Source of the DNA: Callaeas wilsoni
Taxonomy: Eukaryota > Chordata > Aves > Passeriformes > Callaeidae
DNA: 64,000 nucleotides
NCBI GenBank assembly: GCA_013398955.1
Contig: VWPU01018616.1
Span: 92,774 to 156,773 of the forward strand
Reading direction: 5' to 3'
This document shows, one piece after another, positions 27,301 to 41,079 of this stretch (positions within the stretch are counted from its first letter, which is position 1; every line of letters starts with the position of its first letter). The notes under the pieces were generated by a model. The model was given only the letters and a program-made list of their open reading frames with translations, ran no database searches and was not told the DNA's origin. A program made the translations under genes and the position numbers.

Positions 27301-30300
27301 GTTATTGCATTGTCTTTTTGCCTTACAAACATATTAATACATGAAGACTCACAAATTCTGCATAGCTTTATGAAATGCTGCTGAAAACACATGGCTTAAC
27401 GTTGTAAAAACATACAAAATTAAGAGCATTAATAGCAGCATGCTTTATATTAAATCCAACACACAAGACATATTTCTCACTGAAATGTACTTTTGAAAAG
27501 GAAATAACTTATGAAATTCAACCTAACCCAACATAAAAGTGCTAAGACTGAGAGATGCGCCTTTATTAGGATAGCACAGAAATTCTACATATGAACAAAT
27601 AAAACTCTGATTAGCAAGGAAAGTCAAACTTCCTGGGCTTCGATCTAGTAAGTGCTCCTCCAGGAGTGGATTCTGTTGACATGGATTTGGAGGGTATTCT
27701 AGCATTCCCTAAGGAGATCAAAATTCATGGATTAGTTAAACAACCAAGTCAAAAGCTGATTGTATAACCTGTCAAAGCCTTTGTCTGAGAAGATATTAAT
27801 GTTCTGATAGTAGTTCATTTTTAAAAGAAGCTTAGACTCCCCTAACCTTTAAATTGGAAAGAGATGACACAATAAAAGCTCACATTGCCCCACCTGCACT
27901 GCCTATTTAGGTAGTATGGAATAAGGTCAGATTAGTTCATATAGGGGGACCATATACTTTTGCATTCTAACCATGAAAAGCCTGGCAGTCTTGAGAACTA
28001 AATCAAGACACACTAATGACTGAGGTTTCTGTGGAAGCTATAATCAGAGCATGAAAATCCAGAACTGAGACCTAAGCAAAGAAACATTTGTTCAGATTGG
28101 TGTTCTTAAGAGGATTTTGATGATATATTATGAAGACAGTGGGTATAAGGAATATCAGAATTACTGTGCTGCTGTCCATGTCAATTCTTTTAAATGTCTT
28201 TGACATTTGCGTACTCCTCAGTCTGTTGCAGGTTAAATTGCATGTGGAAGCCATCCTACTCAGTTTAATAATATCTAACAGAAATTGCAGGTGCACAGCT
28301 TCAAGAATGGTCCAGGTCACCTAGCACACCTGTCCAAATTTCCTACAATAGTTATTGGAGATTTTAAAGTACATATGAAGATCAGCATAAAGTAAAGCTG
28401 TTTTTTCAATAGAGGCATTTCTTTTGCCTGAACACAGGTGCTTCCAGATGATGATATTGCCCCACTTCAATTAAACCTCTGCTTCTGTCAGAGAGCTAAA
28501 ATATTCAATGTAGGTGCCTCTTTCTCATTCTCATAACAGCAGCCCATCAGAGGACTGTAGTTTCTATTTTTTTGCAGTGTGGTCAATACGTCTGGAACTC
28601 CAGCTAGAGAGAGAAACATTCCCCATGTCGTAAGCCAGTGCCCAAAATACCAAGGAACAAAGAAACATCAATAAGGATATTCCCTCCTCTTAGCACTAGG
28701 CTACCAAACGACAATGTATGTTTACTGAAGTGGCGTAATCCTGCTTCAGGAAAGGGTCACCTGCGATACCTTATGGCCTGTTAATCAGGACACTCTCCAG
28801 CATTTTGGAGATGAGGATTCAATACCCTGCTCAGACTAAATCAAGTCAAAGCTTATCTAATTCATTTATTACTGTTCAGACTTCTTAATTATTACACATC
28901 CTTTCCATAAAACAGTACTAACGTTTTAGAATATTTTCAGAGTTCAGTTCCCTGTATACCTATTCCTGGATCATAATCCATTTGTTGGCAGTGTTTAAAG
29001 GGCATCCCTCAAGAACTTTTATGTAGTCAACACTGACTTCCTTTAAGCATCCTGCAGCTATTCCATCTTAGTAGGGAGGCACCTAATGAAAGTTGTCATA
29101 TAAAGAACTAAACAGTCCTTAAAAACTGTTGACTATAGCTGAAATGGAAATCAGGTGACTGTGTACTCCATCTCTACCTAAACCAACTAGACATCATCTA
29201 CAGCTGTTTTGCATTCAAGTGACTTTCACAATTTGAGGGGATTTGGGATTTTTTCCCTGTTAAACATCTGGCCTTTGAATACATATTATTATTCCTGTTT
29301 GGAAATGAACTATTAAAATGCAGGATATATTTATCCACAGGAAAAATGCATCAAAACCAGTAACAAACAGTACACATCTGTCAAGTCCGTATGCTGCTGT
29401 CCCACACTGTCTTGCTAGATAGCTAAATCTGGTTATGTAAGTGTCCTCTGTGATTCCTGGACCTTCCTGAGTAGAAGTCTATTAAATTTAAATTTAATAG
29501 GTTCTTGAACATTTAAATTTTAAGTAAACGTTTAAATGTTGGTGGCTCATTGGGACCTGTCCTTTCATCTCGTACTTCTGTCATGTCTTGATAATTGACT
29601 CCACACTTGTTTATACAGGATCTTCTTCCTGTGTTTTGACATTTTCTAACCCACTACTAAACCTGCAAGTAATTCAGGAAAACATATCAATTCTCCTGTC
29701 ACTTTTTTTCTGTGCTGACGTTATTTTGGCATTTCCTTTTCCATAGTCTCTTGCCAGAGTGTTCAGTCAGTCTATGGCCTTTACTTGTACCCCTGACCAC
29801 TCAAGTGCTGGAAAATCAAGGACAAACAAAAAAAGTTTTTCAATTCAGATTTTTCATTATTGCCTTTGATGTTGCCTTTGTAACTGCAAGGAGTTTGAGG
29901 CACATATATCTATAATTTACATTTTTATCAATTCCTTCAGCCACTAAATAATCTAAGTTCTTATCAGGTAACTTGGCAAAAGTACTATCTTGAAACACTT
30001 CAAGAATGAAAGACAAAGTAAAATTTGTGCAAGATTAATTCATCACATAAAAGAACAAAAAATATCATCAATCATATTTCTGGACCACATTTCATCAGTT
30101 TCCTTAACTCTGAGGGAATGAGAGCTTTAGTGAAGTAAAAAATTCCATTCATGCTAAACAAAGATCTAAAAAAAAAGAAAAATGCAAAAAAAGTATTTTT
30201 CAAGTTTTCTTAAAGAATTCACATACATTATTTTATGGCTTGCAAAGTGCTTCGTACTTTGTACAATATCTGGCAAAAAATTCAGAGCACCAGATTCTCT

Positions 30301-30689
30301 TACTGATAAGAATAGCAATGATAATAAAAATTCCTGCAGGAAAGATTTATATTTTGCAAACTCTGACCAAGAAGTGCCAGGACTGAAAACACCATGGGCT
30401 ATGCCAGCCAGATGATCTGCAGAGATAATTAACTGCAGAGTCCACAGCTTTGGCTAGCCAGGGGACAATGTCATACAAACTGCTTCCAGGACTTAAGCTA
30501 CCAGCTTTTTTGAACTGGGCTGTCAGGGAGAACTCCCAACACATTCAGAACCAAAGCAGAAATCCCTGTGTGATCATTATGTGGTCTAGACATGCCTTAA
30601 ATGGTCAACAGCACTGAAGTTTCAACTTAGATTTATTATTTTTTAGCTTCAGGCAGGTATCATTTTAAGTTTTTCATATATTTCATAAC
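24311..30689. other. Intergenic sequence, no gene seen
   Basis: No exon or mobile element is supported. ORFs are at most 106 codons (26223-26543 plus), overlap ORFs on the other strand at 26.2-26.4 kb, and show no domain. A perfect 22-bp AT palindrome lies at 29479-29500. Sequence is otherwise unique and AT-rich. Confidence 0.55.
29479..29500. repeat. Perfect 22-bp AT-rich palindrome
   Basis: The left half CTATTAAATTT is followed immediately by its exact reverse complement, AAATTTAATAG, with no spacer. Further ATTTAAAT-type segments follow within about 40 bp. It could form a small cruciform, but its length is modest for AT-rich DNA. Confidence 0.9.
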
Positions 30690-30871
30690 AGGGCCTCTGC
30701 GATAGGAGAAGGGATAATGGTTTTAAACTGAAGGAGGGTCAATTTAGATTAGATATAAGAAGATTTTTAAAAATTAAAAAAGAGCATGGTAAAGCACTGG
30801 AACAGGTTGCCCAGAGAGATGGTAGATTCCCCATCCCTGGAAACATTCAAGCTCAAGGTTGGACAGGGCAA
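30690..30871 (+). mobile_element. CR1 LINE fragment, 3' end missing
   Basis: The sequence follows the CR1 pattern seen at 13.6 kb: a GATAGGAGAAGGGATAATGG-like start, a GGTCAATTTAGATTAGATAT segment, GCACTGGAACAGGTTGCCCA, then a CCATCCCTGGAAACATTCAA region. It stops before the usual octamer 3' terminus, so it is truncated at both ends. Confidence 0.92.
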
Positions 30872-31596
30872 GATGTGATTTCAAATTAGACACATATTTC
30901 ACAGCTTGACATAAAAACATCCACATATCTTTTAAAATACTAAGTCCCAGATTCCTACGCCAGTGTGTTTTTCTCTTCTGCTAAGCTACCTATTGGTTTT
31001 AAATTTCATATTTCCTCCTTCCCTTTCCCTTTTTAGTGATTCATAGTTTTTCCAGTGATATTCCTATCATTTTTCTGCTGAACTACAGCTAAATACTGAC
31101 TAGTTTCAAACACAGGTCTCTAAGTCTACAAGTATTAGTAGTAATGCACTATGGCAATTGCACTTTTCACACTGAGATCTTAAACTGAGTTTAGGAACAC
31201 AGACATCTAGGATGAATAAAGAACCAGCATTTGTTAAAGACTTACTCTTCCCTTCATGAGTGTTTCAAAGAGTCTCCCAGCTCCCTTCAGGAGCTTTCGG
31301 GAATCTCCTCTACTAGATTCTAGGTACAATCTAGATTTTTTACTAGATTTGCTAAAATCAGTCTCTGAAATACTTAGTACAGAATTCAGCATTTCATTAT
31401 CATATAATATTGATTACATAGCCTTGTAATATAGTGTAATATAATTAAAATTAAATCATACAACATAATATAGCTTTTGCTTGAAAATTCTGTTATAGAT
31501 CTGAAGGTACTATAATGGTAATAATCAATATCCTCTGTTTCCTAGGTAAAAAGTATTCTAGCTGGTAGTTTTCAGTGCAGAATATAAACTATCACT

Positions 31597-31700
31597 TCAC
31601 AGAATCAGACAATGGTTGAGGCTAGAAAGGAACTTTGGAGATCATCTGGTCCAAACCCCCATCACCTGCTCCAGTTGTATCCATCCGGATGGCAGTGACC
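31597..31700 (-). mobile_element. CR1 LINE 3' terminal fragment
   Basis: Read on the plus strand the segment starts CACAGAATCAGACAATGGTT and continues through GGAGATCATCTGGTCCAAAC. This is the reverse complement of the CR1 3' terminus. Similarity fades after about 31700; a diverged continuation up to about 31800 is possible. Confidence 0.9.
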
Positions 31701-32171
31701 AAGAGTTGTCCTTGCAGAAGAGTGTTTGCATGGAGCTGGTTCACCTTCACTTCCTAGGACTGGGCTGAGATTTTTGAGAAGTAAATCCATCCCAGTTAAA
31801 AGATCTCAGAGAACCAACTGCTTCATGATAACTTCCTTCAAGGCAACACCTGGTGTGCACAGGCACTAAATAACTAAAAAAAAACCGAAATATCTTCAGT
31901 CATGTTTGCATCAGTGAGATGACTACAATTATATATCCAAATATATAAACAGTAACCACATACAAATAAATGTACTTGAAGACTGTATGTATGTTTTTAG
32001 ATGAATGATGTATATGCAGCACTAATGATTGTTTCCTTCATGTAAACTATCAATGGTTTCCTTTAAAATGGGCCTAATGAGATGATGAAATAAGAGGATG
32101 GTGGAAAAGGTCCTCTGACCACCTGTGCCTTATGTTACCTTCCTAACATTGTCTGTTTTGTCTCTTTATAT

Positions 32172-32292
32172 CTTTAAATATTAAATATTAAAATAATATA
32201 AACTCTTAAAATAATATAAATTATTAAAATAAAATAAAGTAAAGTAAAATAAAAATAAAAATAATATAAAATATTAAAATCTTAAAATATTG
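32172..32292. repeat. AT-rich low-complexity / imperfect tandem repeat
   Basis: Dominated by TTAAAATAATATAAA- and AAATAAAGTA-like units with no G or C over long runs. The imperfect repetition suggests slippage-derived low-complexity DNA. Confidence 0.9.
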
Positions 32293-35200
32293 ATTTTTTT
32301 TTCTTTCACATTTAGAAACCTAGTAAAGGATATTGGAAAAATTCCAAGATATCTCTAACCTCTGCTCTGACAAGTCATATGTCTATAATGCTCCTCTTGG
32401 AATCCAAAAAATATAAGCATAATGGCTAGCAAAAACTTTAACACTGAACCTGACACATCACAAATCAAAATGAGAAACTCTTTGCAAGTTCAAATGTTTG
32501 TGAGGACGAAAACATCTCAAAAACCTCTGCACATCTTTACATGATGTGCACCAGGAAAATTATCCTTTCACAGACAATTTAGGCAATGAAGCCCTTAGTT
32601 GGAGACTCAAGCTTTATTTGATGAAGGGAAATGTAAAGATAGATAAAAATATCAAAAGAAGTTAGCAGCTCTTTTAAGTTTATGCATTCATAAAGTGTAT
32701 AAGAAATCATCCCTCTACTTTGAAGTGTGGACTAGGACACAGATAATTTAAAATAACTAAATAATAGTTCTGGCAGAAATGGGAACAAATAAATAGGTAA
32801 TTTGGTGCTCTATTAATGCAAGTAGGAAATCAAACCAGACTAAAAAAAATCTTTTTATTTTTTATGAAGAGTAATAATTCAGTCGGTCTTCTCAGAAAAA
32901 TGTTTTAAAGTACCTGCAATGGAAAAGAGTGAGGATCTCACTAGATATTCAATATAGCACATCCCCAGCATATATAATTTCTCCTTTGAAGCAATTAGTA
33001 ATCGGAGATTAATAAATTCCCTGTCCTTCATGGAAAGCTGGGGACTAAGAAGGGAAAAATAGCATGTTGCAGCTCTTAAATTAATGATTTTTGATGTCAA
33101 GTAAAAACATTATTTTAATAGTTTACTCCTTCAGTAGTCTCTGTGCTGAATGCCCATAGAACTCTTAAATACACTTCAACTAGGAGATTTCATAACAAAG
33201 GAAGGGTTGTTTTGTCTCTGCTTTTAGTCTGGGAAGGTGAAGGAATTACCTGGCTTCTCCTTTACATTAATTTGCTTATATAATTCCACAAGCATAGAAG
33301 AGTCTGGAGACATCTATGCCAACTCTGATTTCTAAGAGACATTTATAATGAAAAGGTCAAATTATCCATGTCAGTGGCAATCTCTTAAAAAACACACAGT
33401 GCAATGAAGATAATTTTTATTCTTAGCTCTACAACTGGTGTACATCTGGCCTGTGACTGAACAAGAGAATTTAAAAAAAAAAAATCGTACTGTAGCCAAT
33501 ACTAACTCAGTTACTCGAATGGAGAGAAATTCTGGCAGCTTCTGTTGTTCCCACCAGTACATCTGCTAATCCTTCATTTTACGAAGAAATAAAAAGCACG
33601 GTCAAGCTGAGCACCAAACAACTGCAGTAATCCATATAAGACCAGAATGATCTTTGCAAAGAAAAATATTATTGCATAGAAGTTGGATGCTTAATATTTT
33701 TTAAATTAAACTCATAGAAACTCATAGAATGGTCTCTTTTTTTTTTTCCATTAAATATATTTGAACAGGATCCTTCTCAGCTTACTCTATCTAGGTGGGT
33801 GGCAGGTGTTAGACATGAAGAAAGCACCCTCTATCATCAGTAAAAAACATCAAAAGGACAATTTTTGCAAGTAATCTTAGACAAATCTTCTGCAAATAAC
33901 TTTTCTACTGACTATAAAGAAGCCTAGATTCCCACTTTAGATTAGATGTTTAATTTCAGTGCAATTCGAAGCAGGCAAGGTAGGTCAAATCACCTATATA
34001 ATATGTTTAGAAGTTCAATCCATAACATGCATAATACGTGTATTATATACTTATGTGTATGTTTAGTCTTTGTACATGTCCATCTGTGTGAACACATGGG
34101 GGAACGTGGGCAGATGAGAGTACACATATGAACTCAAATTGCAGAATGTGTACATCCTAACTGCTTTACAGATTTAATATAGTTATACAGGAGCACCCAA
34201 AAATATATTCCTGGGTGCTTCAATAGAAGCATGCTCTTTAAAAAACATAATAAATCATCTTACATAATGAATAATCCAAAGCTTTTAGGCAGAGTTTGCC
34301 AGCATACCAAAGAATATTTCCTTTCTGATCTCTCAGTTGTATAGTTACACATTAGGAGTATTTAATAATTCAGGCACTTAATATTGAGATCAGTTAGAGC
34401 ATGAAATAGAAATAATGCCCCACAAGAGTAAGAAAAAACGTGAGATTTCAACCCAGCAGCAATGAGATAAAGTCTTATTTATGCCTGGTGCCCAGTAAAA
34501 TCATTTATATTCATAGAACAACTTTCTTTTTGCCTACACATGCTCCCTAATTGATGTAATCTGTGTTCTCCAAACTCTTCTTGCTAAGCTCAAATCCATA
34601 GACTCAATTTTCTTAGGAATCACTGACCAATTTTCAGAATCTTTTCTATAGCAATATAAATAGAAGAAACTGCATAAAGAGGATGCAAGAGAAAGCTAAA
34701 ATGAGGAGCCACTGCCATGACAGAATCAAATTTCCAGATATGTCATTAAAATGAGAAACTAATTACCAAATTCTGGAGTCAGATTTTACACTTGGATACA
34801 TGTACATAACTCCCACAGGTTTCCTTAGGACCTATTCTTATGTACCAGAGAAGATAGTTTGGCTTAAAATTTGTAATCATATCACATTAAAAAAACCTGT
34901 TCTTCAGGTGCAGCCAGAAGTTCAACAAGTTAGTCATGCAAATCACATTATGTAAATATTTGGATTCATTACTTTTTTTTTTTATAAACCATTTCAGAAT
35001 AAGCAGTGAGTCCTATTACACTACGTGTTTTATCACGGACAGTGTTTCTTGCAAATTACCAAGTCAAAACAGAATGCACAGCAGAACAGCAGAAGAACCA
35101 TGTGGCAAAATGCAGGAAATAATGTGTGCTTAGATGAGTCACTGAAAAGCAGGGTGACAGGACACTAAGGATTCTAACAATTAATTTCCTCTTCTGCTCC

Positions 35201-35521
35201 ACCAGCTAATAATAGAAAGAAGCTAAGAAGTGCTTAGCAGTACTGTTACAAACACAATATACAACACAATATTAAGTATTCTTTATCAAGAACACCTTGA
35301 CTAACCCTCAGTAAAGATATACACAGAAGGTATAAGTGATGCTGTATGTTGGGAGAAGATTTACAGCTGTTTGTGCAGCCCTTAGCATCATACAATTGAT
35401 ATCAACGTGCCTGTGGGTAGGATTGTGTTGCATATTCGGGCATGCAAAATAAGATGAATATCACATTGCACCTGTGAACTGTGAATCTAATCTCACGTTA
35501 TAGACACGGCGTTCAGCTTAA

Positions 35522-36244
35522 TTGCTTAAATATGAAAGGGTGGTAGCTTCTATAACATCTAAGGGTAGCTAAGATCCCAGCTACAACGGGGCTGAGAGAT
35601 GAGACAGGACCTACACGGCACCTAGACCTTTCTAAGTAACAGGAAAAGGACAAGTAGAATATTCTGGACAACTGTGCCAAGGCCTTGGCCAATACACAGA
35701 CATAACATGCTTCCATGAACAGAAGCATCAATTCCCATCTAACATTCCAAGGATGCCAAAATATCTGTACACATCTGATGGACATGGTTTGAGACCAATA
35801 GGAGATTGGTGATTTTCCACAAAAGCAGCTGGAGACCACATGGGAGACTGACCCTAGGCAGTCTGAAATGGCACCAAATCTAGATATTTAAGCAACTGCA
35901 TTGTGTCAGTTGTAGTCTGGAGAGCTGCTGCATTCATCCTAGTGTAGGCACCCTGAGGGATATTCATTTGGCTAAACATAGGTATGACATTTGAGACTCC
36001 TTCAGGTATTCTAGAAACTTTCACAAGTCAGGCAAGGTGTGTGAGGACATCTGAGAGACTTATGCTCCTCTGAGGCAGCAGTTTTATACCTCTCTGAGTC
36101 TAAAATTACATTAATCATCTATTAGCCACCTACGTTAGGTGTGCTGAAAACCTCAATACTGTCCTTATGGACTTCACTGATTATAGTGGGAGGTTGCATT
36201 GCATGTGGATTTTTATAATGTAGGTGCATATATTTGAGCAACTG
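35522..36244. repeat. Repeat-like region of unknown class
   Basis: TTGCTTAAATAT at 35522-35533 is an exact 12-bp inverted match to ATATTTAAGCAA at 35884-35895. The longer motif ATATTTAAGCAACTG at 35884-35898 recurs with one change as ATATTTGAGCAACTG at 36230-36244. The sequence between is less AT-rich than its surroundings. This could be a degraded non-autonomous DNA transposon or an old composite repeat. I do not recognise the family, and a chance association is possible. Confidence 0.3.
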
Positions 36245-37323
36245 AACATGAAGTTGAGATTAAACCAATTCATTAACTAATATCAGCGTTTCCAGTGCAT
36301 CTGAATTCTTGATAGACAGCTGGACAGGAGTATCACCACTGCAATGCTACATAACTTGGAACTCAGGAAAGTCAGCCCACTCTGCTTTTTTATTATGGAA
36401 AGTTATACTGGAGAAAATAGCTTTAAAAGACATGCAAAAGACACAGAAACACTCTTGAGCCCTTGTTGCATTGAGTGCAAGTTGCAAAATGCAAATGTAA
36501 AAATTATTTTTATTTCTATCCTATCATGAATAGTCTTTATCCCTCATTTGTTCTATCTAATGTGTTCATTAAACTGTGCAGCTTAACGTAAAGAAATTAA
36601 AGAATGGGAAACTGAAATTTAATATTCTTAGTAAGGAACCTTAATATAGTGCAAAAGCAAGATTTGGTCTTATATTTCTGTCCCAAGAACCAGACAAATG
36701 CTTACATGACAGACAAATAAATGTTTGGTCTATTGCAAATAACTAGTTTACACAATCTTTTATACTGTTGTATACTCACGTAACACAGCCAAACCCTTGA
36801 AAGACTGAACTATCTTACCTCTGTCCTTCTGCCAAATAAAAATAAATGGCTTAATTAACATTTAGGCCTTCAAGCAAGATGATTTTAATTTGGAACCATT
36901 TTTCACCTGACACACATCTAGCATTATAACTCTTTATTACTTTTCATTGTTTTCTTTTTCACTTTGACAAGCTTGAGATTGAATACCATAGAATCAATCA
37001 CCAGGAGGTCAGATTTTGCACTCGCTTGTCCCAGAATGCTTCCAAAAAAGGACTAGGGAAGACAATGCATTTACATTAATTATATATTTATATATCTGAG
37101 AAGTGAATCAAACTCAGTGTACTTAAAATGAGCAGGACACAGATCTAAGAAACATACACCGTGAAAAAGAATCACCTTCCAAGTGAGGTTGTCAAGACTA
37201 AATAAGAACTTACATGACTGTCTCAATAAAAGGATCACGATGAAAATTATTCCAAGGTGATTTTGTACATACATTTTAATCAGTGGAGCTCTGTTAAAGG
37301 CTCCAGCCAAATCCAGTGTTCAG

Positions 37324-37385
37324 CCATGCAGAGGACCAGATGTTTATGTATCAACCATGCAGAGAAACAGATGTTTTCATGTCAA
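37324..37385. repeat. Two-copy 31-bp tandem duplication
   Basis: The unit starting CCATGCAGAGGACCAGATGT at 37324 is repeated directly from 37355 as CCATGCAGAGAAACAGATGT. The two 31-bp copies differ at a few positions. It is a local tandem duplication of moderate age. Confidence 0.9.
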
Positions 37386-37630
37386 CCTGGAAAAGGACGT
37401 AGGTTAGTAAGAGGATGATGAATGGGGCTACTTAGGGTCTAATAATTTTGCTGGCACGGGAGGAGAGTATACAGCCAGCAGCAATCAGTGGGTTATACAA
37501 ATGAATAAATAAAAATAATTCACTGTATTTTACTGAGTTCACCATTAGAAGAGCCTGAGAATTGTTATCTTTTGCCATTCTTTCCTCCCAATGCAATTCC
37601 TGAATTGCTGCCTGCCAAAAAGACCATTAG

Positions 37631-37660
37631 GTAACAAGGAACTGAGTAACAAGGAACTGA
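37631..37660. repeat. Exact two-copy 15-bp tandem repeat
   Basis: GTAACAAGGAACTGA occurs twice head to tail with no differences, implying a recent duplication. Confidence 0.95.
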
Positions 37661-40600
37661 CATTTTACATGTCCTCGAGTTCACGAGTGTCTGTCAAGGA
37701 CCTCTGAGCTGGGGGGATTCCTGGGGAATATGTGAGGACATGTGACATGTGGGGAGTCAAGCATGGCACTTCCACTCAGGGAACAATACCTGGAGATAAA
37801 TATCTCCTAAACTTACATGGAGAACCTTGCTTAGTTCACACTAAGCAGAAGCACATACTCAACCTTGCGGCCAAGATCCAGGGGTTCTTGGGAAGTTATG
37901 TTCTTGGCAATGTAAACTTCACTTGTGTCATGTTTAAGACTGTGGTAGCCATTTCATGGAAATAGAGACTGCAAAACACAAAAGTGTGTTCTGAAACAGA
38001 AATCCAAATGGAAAAGTTACAAGTGTCAAATAAAAACCAAAATTGTATGAAAAATAAAACACAACCAAAACCAAAACCTAGAGATTTTTCTTTGCCTGGA
38101 TTAAAGGATTCTTGTCTCTAGCAGGTGAAGGGCCCACTAGAGATAACAGTCTGACTCATCAGATGCCCTTTGAGAAATAGCCAGAACAAATAGAGATGGT
38201 TGATAATGTACAGTAAATGACATCCACAGATAACATTCAGCCTAAATATACTTTGGAAAGGAAGAAATCTGAAATATGAATATGATTTCTTAGTTAGTCT
38301 GACTTAATCAGACTGATGATGAGGGAGGGCAGTGGCAGTTCCTCTAGACAATCTCTCCCTCTCTCAGAACACTGCAGAGACTCGTATTGCAGAGCCATGA
38401 TAAACTGTGGGAAAACAATGAAAAACTGGCAGCCTCCTACAGTTGCTTCAGAACTCAGAGCAACCACACAGCTAAGTGACCTCTGCTTCTCCTAGGTCAC
38501 CAAGAGGTAAATAACGAGAGAAAGGCAGTAAATGAAGCATTATTGTGCAGACTCTGCCTGTACTGTACTGCAGAAAAATAAAGGTTTCCTGTGTTCTCTT
38601 GCTCCATGGTGTCAATTGCATGATTAAGCGCAGCACTACGCTATGCGTGGTGTGAGTTAATTTGCCCCAGGCTGAGTACTGAGAGGTTCAGGGAAATAAA
38701 AAAAAGTTCCCAGAATGATGTGGTTTACTCAATGAGAGCTTGGATAAACTTCTTTATCTCTATGGCCTGGAACATATGGGCTAAGCAAGTCTCAAGCCTG
38801 TGCCTTATACTGAGAAGCAGGAAGAGGGAAGCCTGATCCTGCAGATTACCTATCCCTTTCCAAGCCACTTGTGCCTCCCCTATCCTTCTCCCCACAGTTT
38901 ACTCAGGCCATAATTTGCAACACCATCTCTCAGGGACTGCATTTACAGAACCTGGTCTTTCTCATAAAGAGCTAGTTGCATGCCTTGTGGTGATATTCTC
39001 AAGGAAATGCTTAGCTCTTCTCTATCAAAAAGAAGGCTTAGAAAACTGTGGTGTTTTGGTTATGCTCTAAACTCAATATAAAGCAGCCATACGAAATACA
39101 GAATTTTTAAAAATGAAAATTTTGGGGTTTTATACCTTTGATTTCTAGTCAGTCTCACGGATCCTAATTTAGTTTTTAAATGTTCTATACCCAACATACC
39201 ACGTTAAAGTCATTTTTGTTCCAGCAAAAAGTGGTTGGATTGTCAATCCAATTATGCAGCATGGTCAATACCTCTGCTGACTTGAAACCAGAGCTGAGTA
39301 TGATCTTAGAAGCCTTTATTCTTTCCCATAATCCTCACAGACATGAACAGCCCCAGATAAACAGTCAGGATTATCCACTTCAGATGAGATAGGTATGATT
39401 GGCCCATTACCTTCCACATTCTGAATCTCACCTGAAAAACTCATTTATGCATGGCTTGGCCACATTCCCTATTGAACTTCTTAATTTAAAGCAATGAGTC
39501 TTCCAGGTATTTGGGTCAGAATTGCACATTATATTTTGAATCTGAAATCTACTCCAGCCAGGTTTTGACATGCAGAGATTAACTGCTTTCATGATCTGCT
39601 TAGTCCTTCTTCCTCCAAGGATCCAGACTGCAACTTATCTCGTACTTTTCTACTACAAATGAAATATCATATGCCTAATGAGAACAAAGCAATACATGAT
39701 TTCCCAGGTTCAGGACCAGATTTGAAATAGCTATTGCTTTGAGCTGCAACTCTGCTTTGTTTTCAACCCTTGCTAATATGCAGCATTGGAACATATTTCT
39801 CATAAAAGCCAGTACATGCTGCACTTACAGGCAGAATTATGCTATTGGCCACCAATGTCACCTTTAGTAGCTACTTTGCAGTAAGTTGTCCACTAGATAT
39901 TATGGACACAGTGCCAAAGTTGACATGGTGACACATCAGTGAAGAGGAAAGGCAAGACTGATGCATAAATGATGGAAACTGTGTAAAGATCCATGTGTTT
40001 ACAAGAGTAAAGAGAGGGGAAGATGAAGAAAGAGACCACAATAGATAGGGTATCTGGAAAATGTGTAGAATATCTGTTAAATATCTGAGTCTGAAAATAT
40101 TTTTCCCAACAAGCTTATCTGACACGAGGAGAATTAAGAATTTATTTCATTACATCTGGTTTTCAACAAAGCATCTGTAACCACATCAAGCCTGGCTTGG
40201 GTGGCCAGGCTGCTTTGGTGGTCACTTATTTTCCGATCAGAGACATTCAAGTTTATCTCAGATTAAAGTTCTACCATAATGAAATTTTATGATCTGAAAC
40301 AGCAATCTATTCTTATTCAGACTGCTGATATATCACCCTGAGCATTCTGACAAGACAGAGGAGGTCTTGAAAAACAAGCCAAAAAATGCTGTGGATGTTT
40401 ACGTACATCATACCATTCAGCTATTTCACAATGCTGAGATATTTCTATTTATATTTTCATCAGAGATAAGAGGTATTTATATTTTCCTCCAAGAACTGTC
40501 AATTAAATAATACTTGTCAACTAAATTTTACGTTTGTACTGTTTTCAAGGAATAATCTGAGAATTAGCTTTTTAAATGTTGAAAATGAGACTTTCTTGTA

Positions 40601-41046
40601 AAATGCCAGAAAAACTGCAATCTGACAACAGAGGCCTTTCTAAGGATAGCTGTGCTCAAACTGGAGTCTCAGAGTTCAAAGCTGATTTGATTTTAGTTAC
40701 TAGTGGAGACAGCCACCAGAAAAATACAACTTTTCTGCACTTCATCTGGAGATACTGGCTCATGTACATAGCCCTTGCTTGAACAACATGTTCGGGGGGA
40801 AGAGCTGGGCATGCCACGCAGCCAGGAATTAAATGACTTCCACCAATAGCAGAAATAGATCCTTGTGTCTGCCAGTATATAGACACGGAAGGAACTGAGT
40901 GACCCAAGCAAATATACCTGAGCCTGTAGTCACACTGTCTTCTCCTTCTTGCTTTGACTGCAAGTCTTACGCAGCATCATTCTTATGCAGGTATCATTCA
41001 TGCTCACACCTCTCCTGGGTACATATGGCTCCTTACATGGCAGTAA

Positions 41047-41079
41047 GTTTGGTCCCTCACGTTCAGTTTGGTCCCTCAC
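41047..41079. repeat. Two 14-bp direct repeats, period 19
   Basis: GTTTGGTCCCTCAC is present at 41047-41060 and identically at 41066-41079, with five bases between. It is a minor tandem duplication. Confidence 0.9.
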
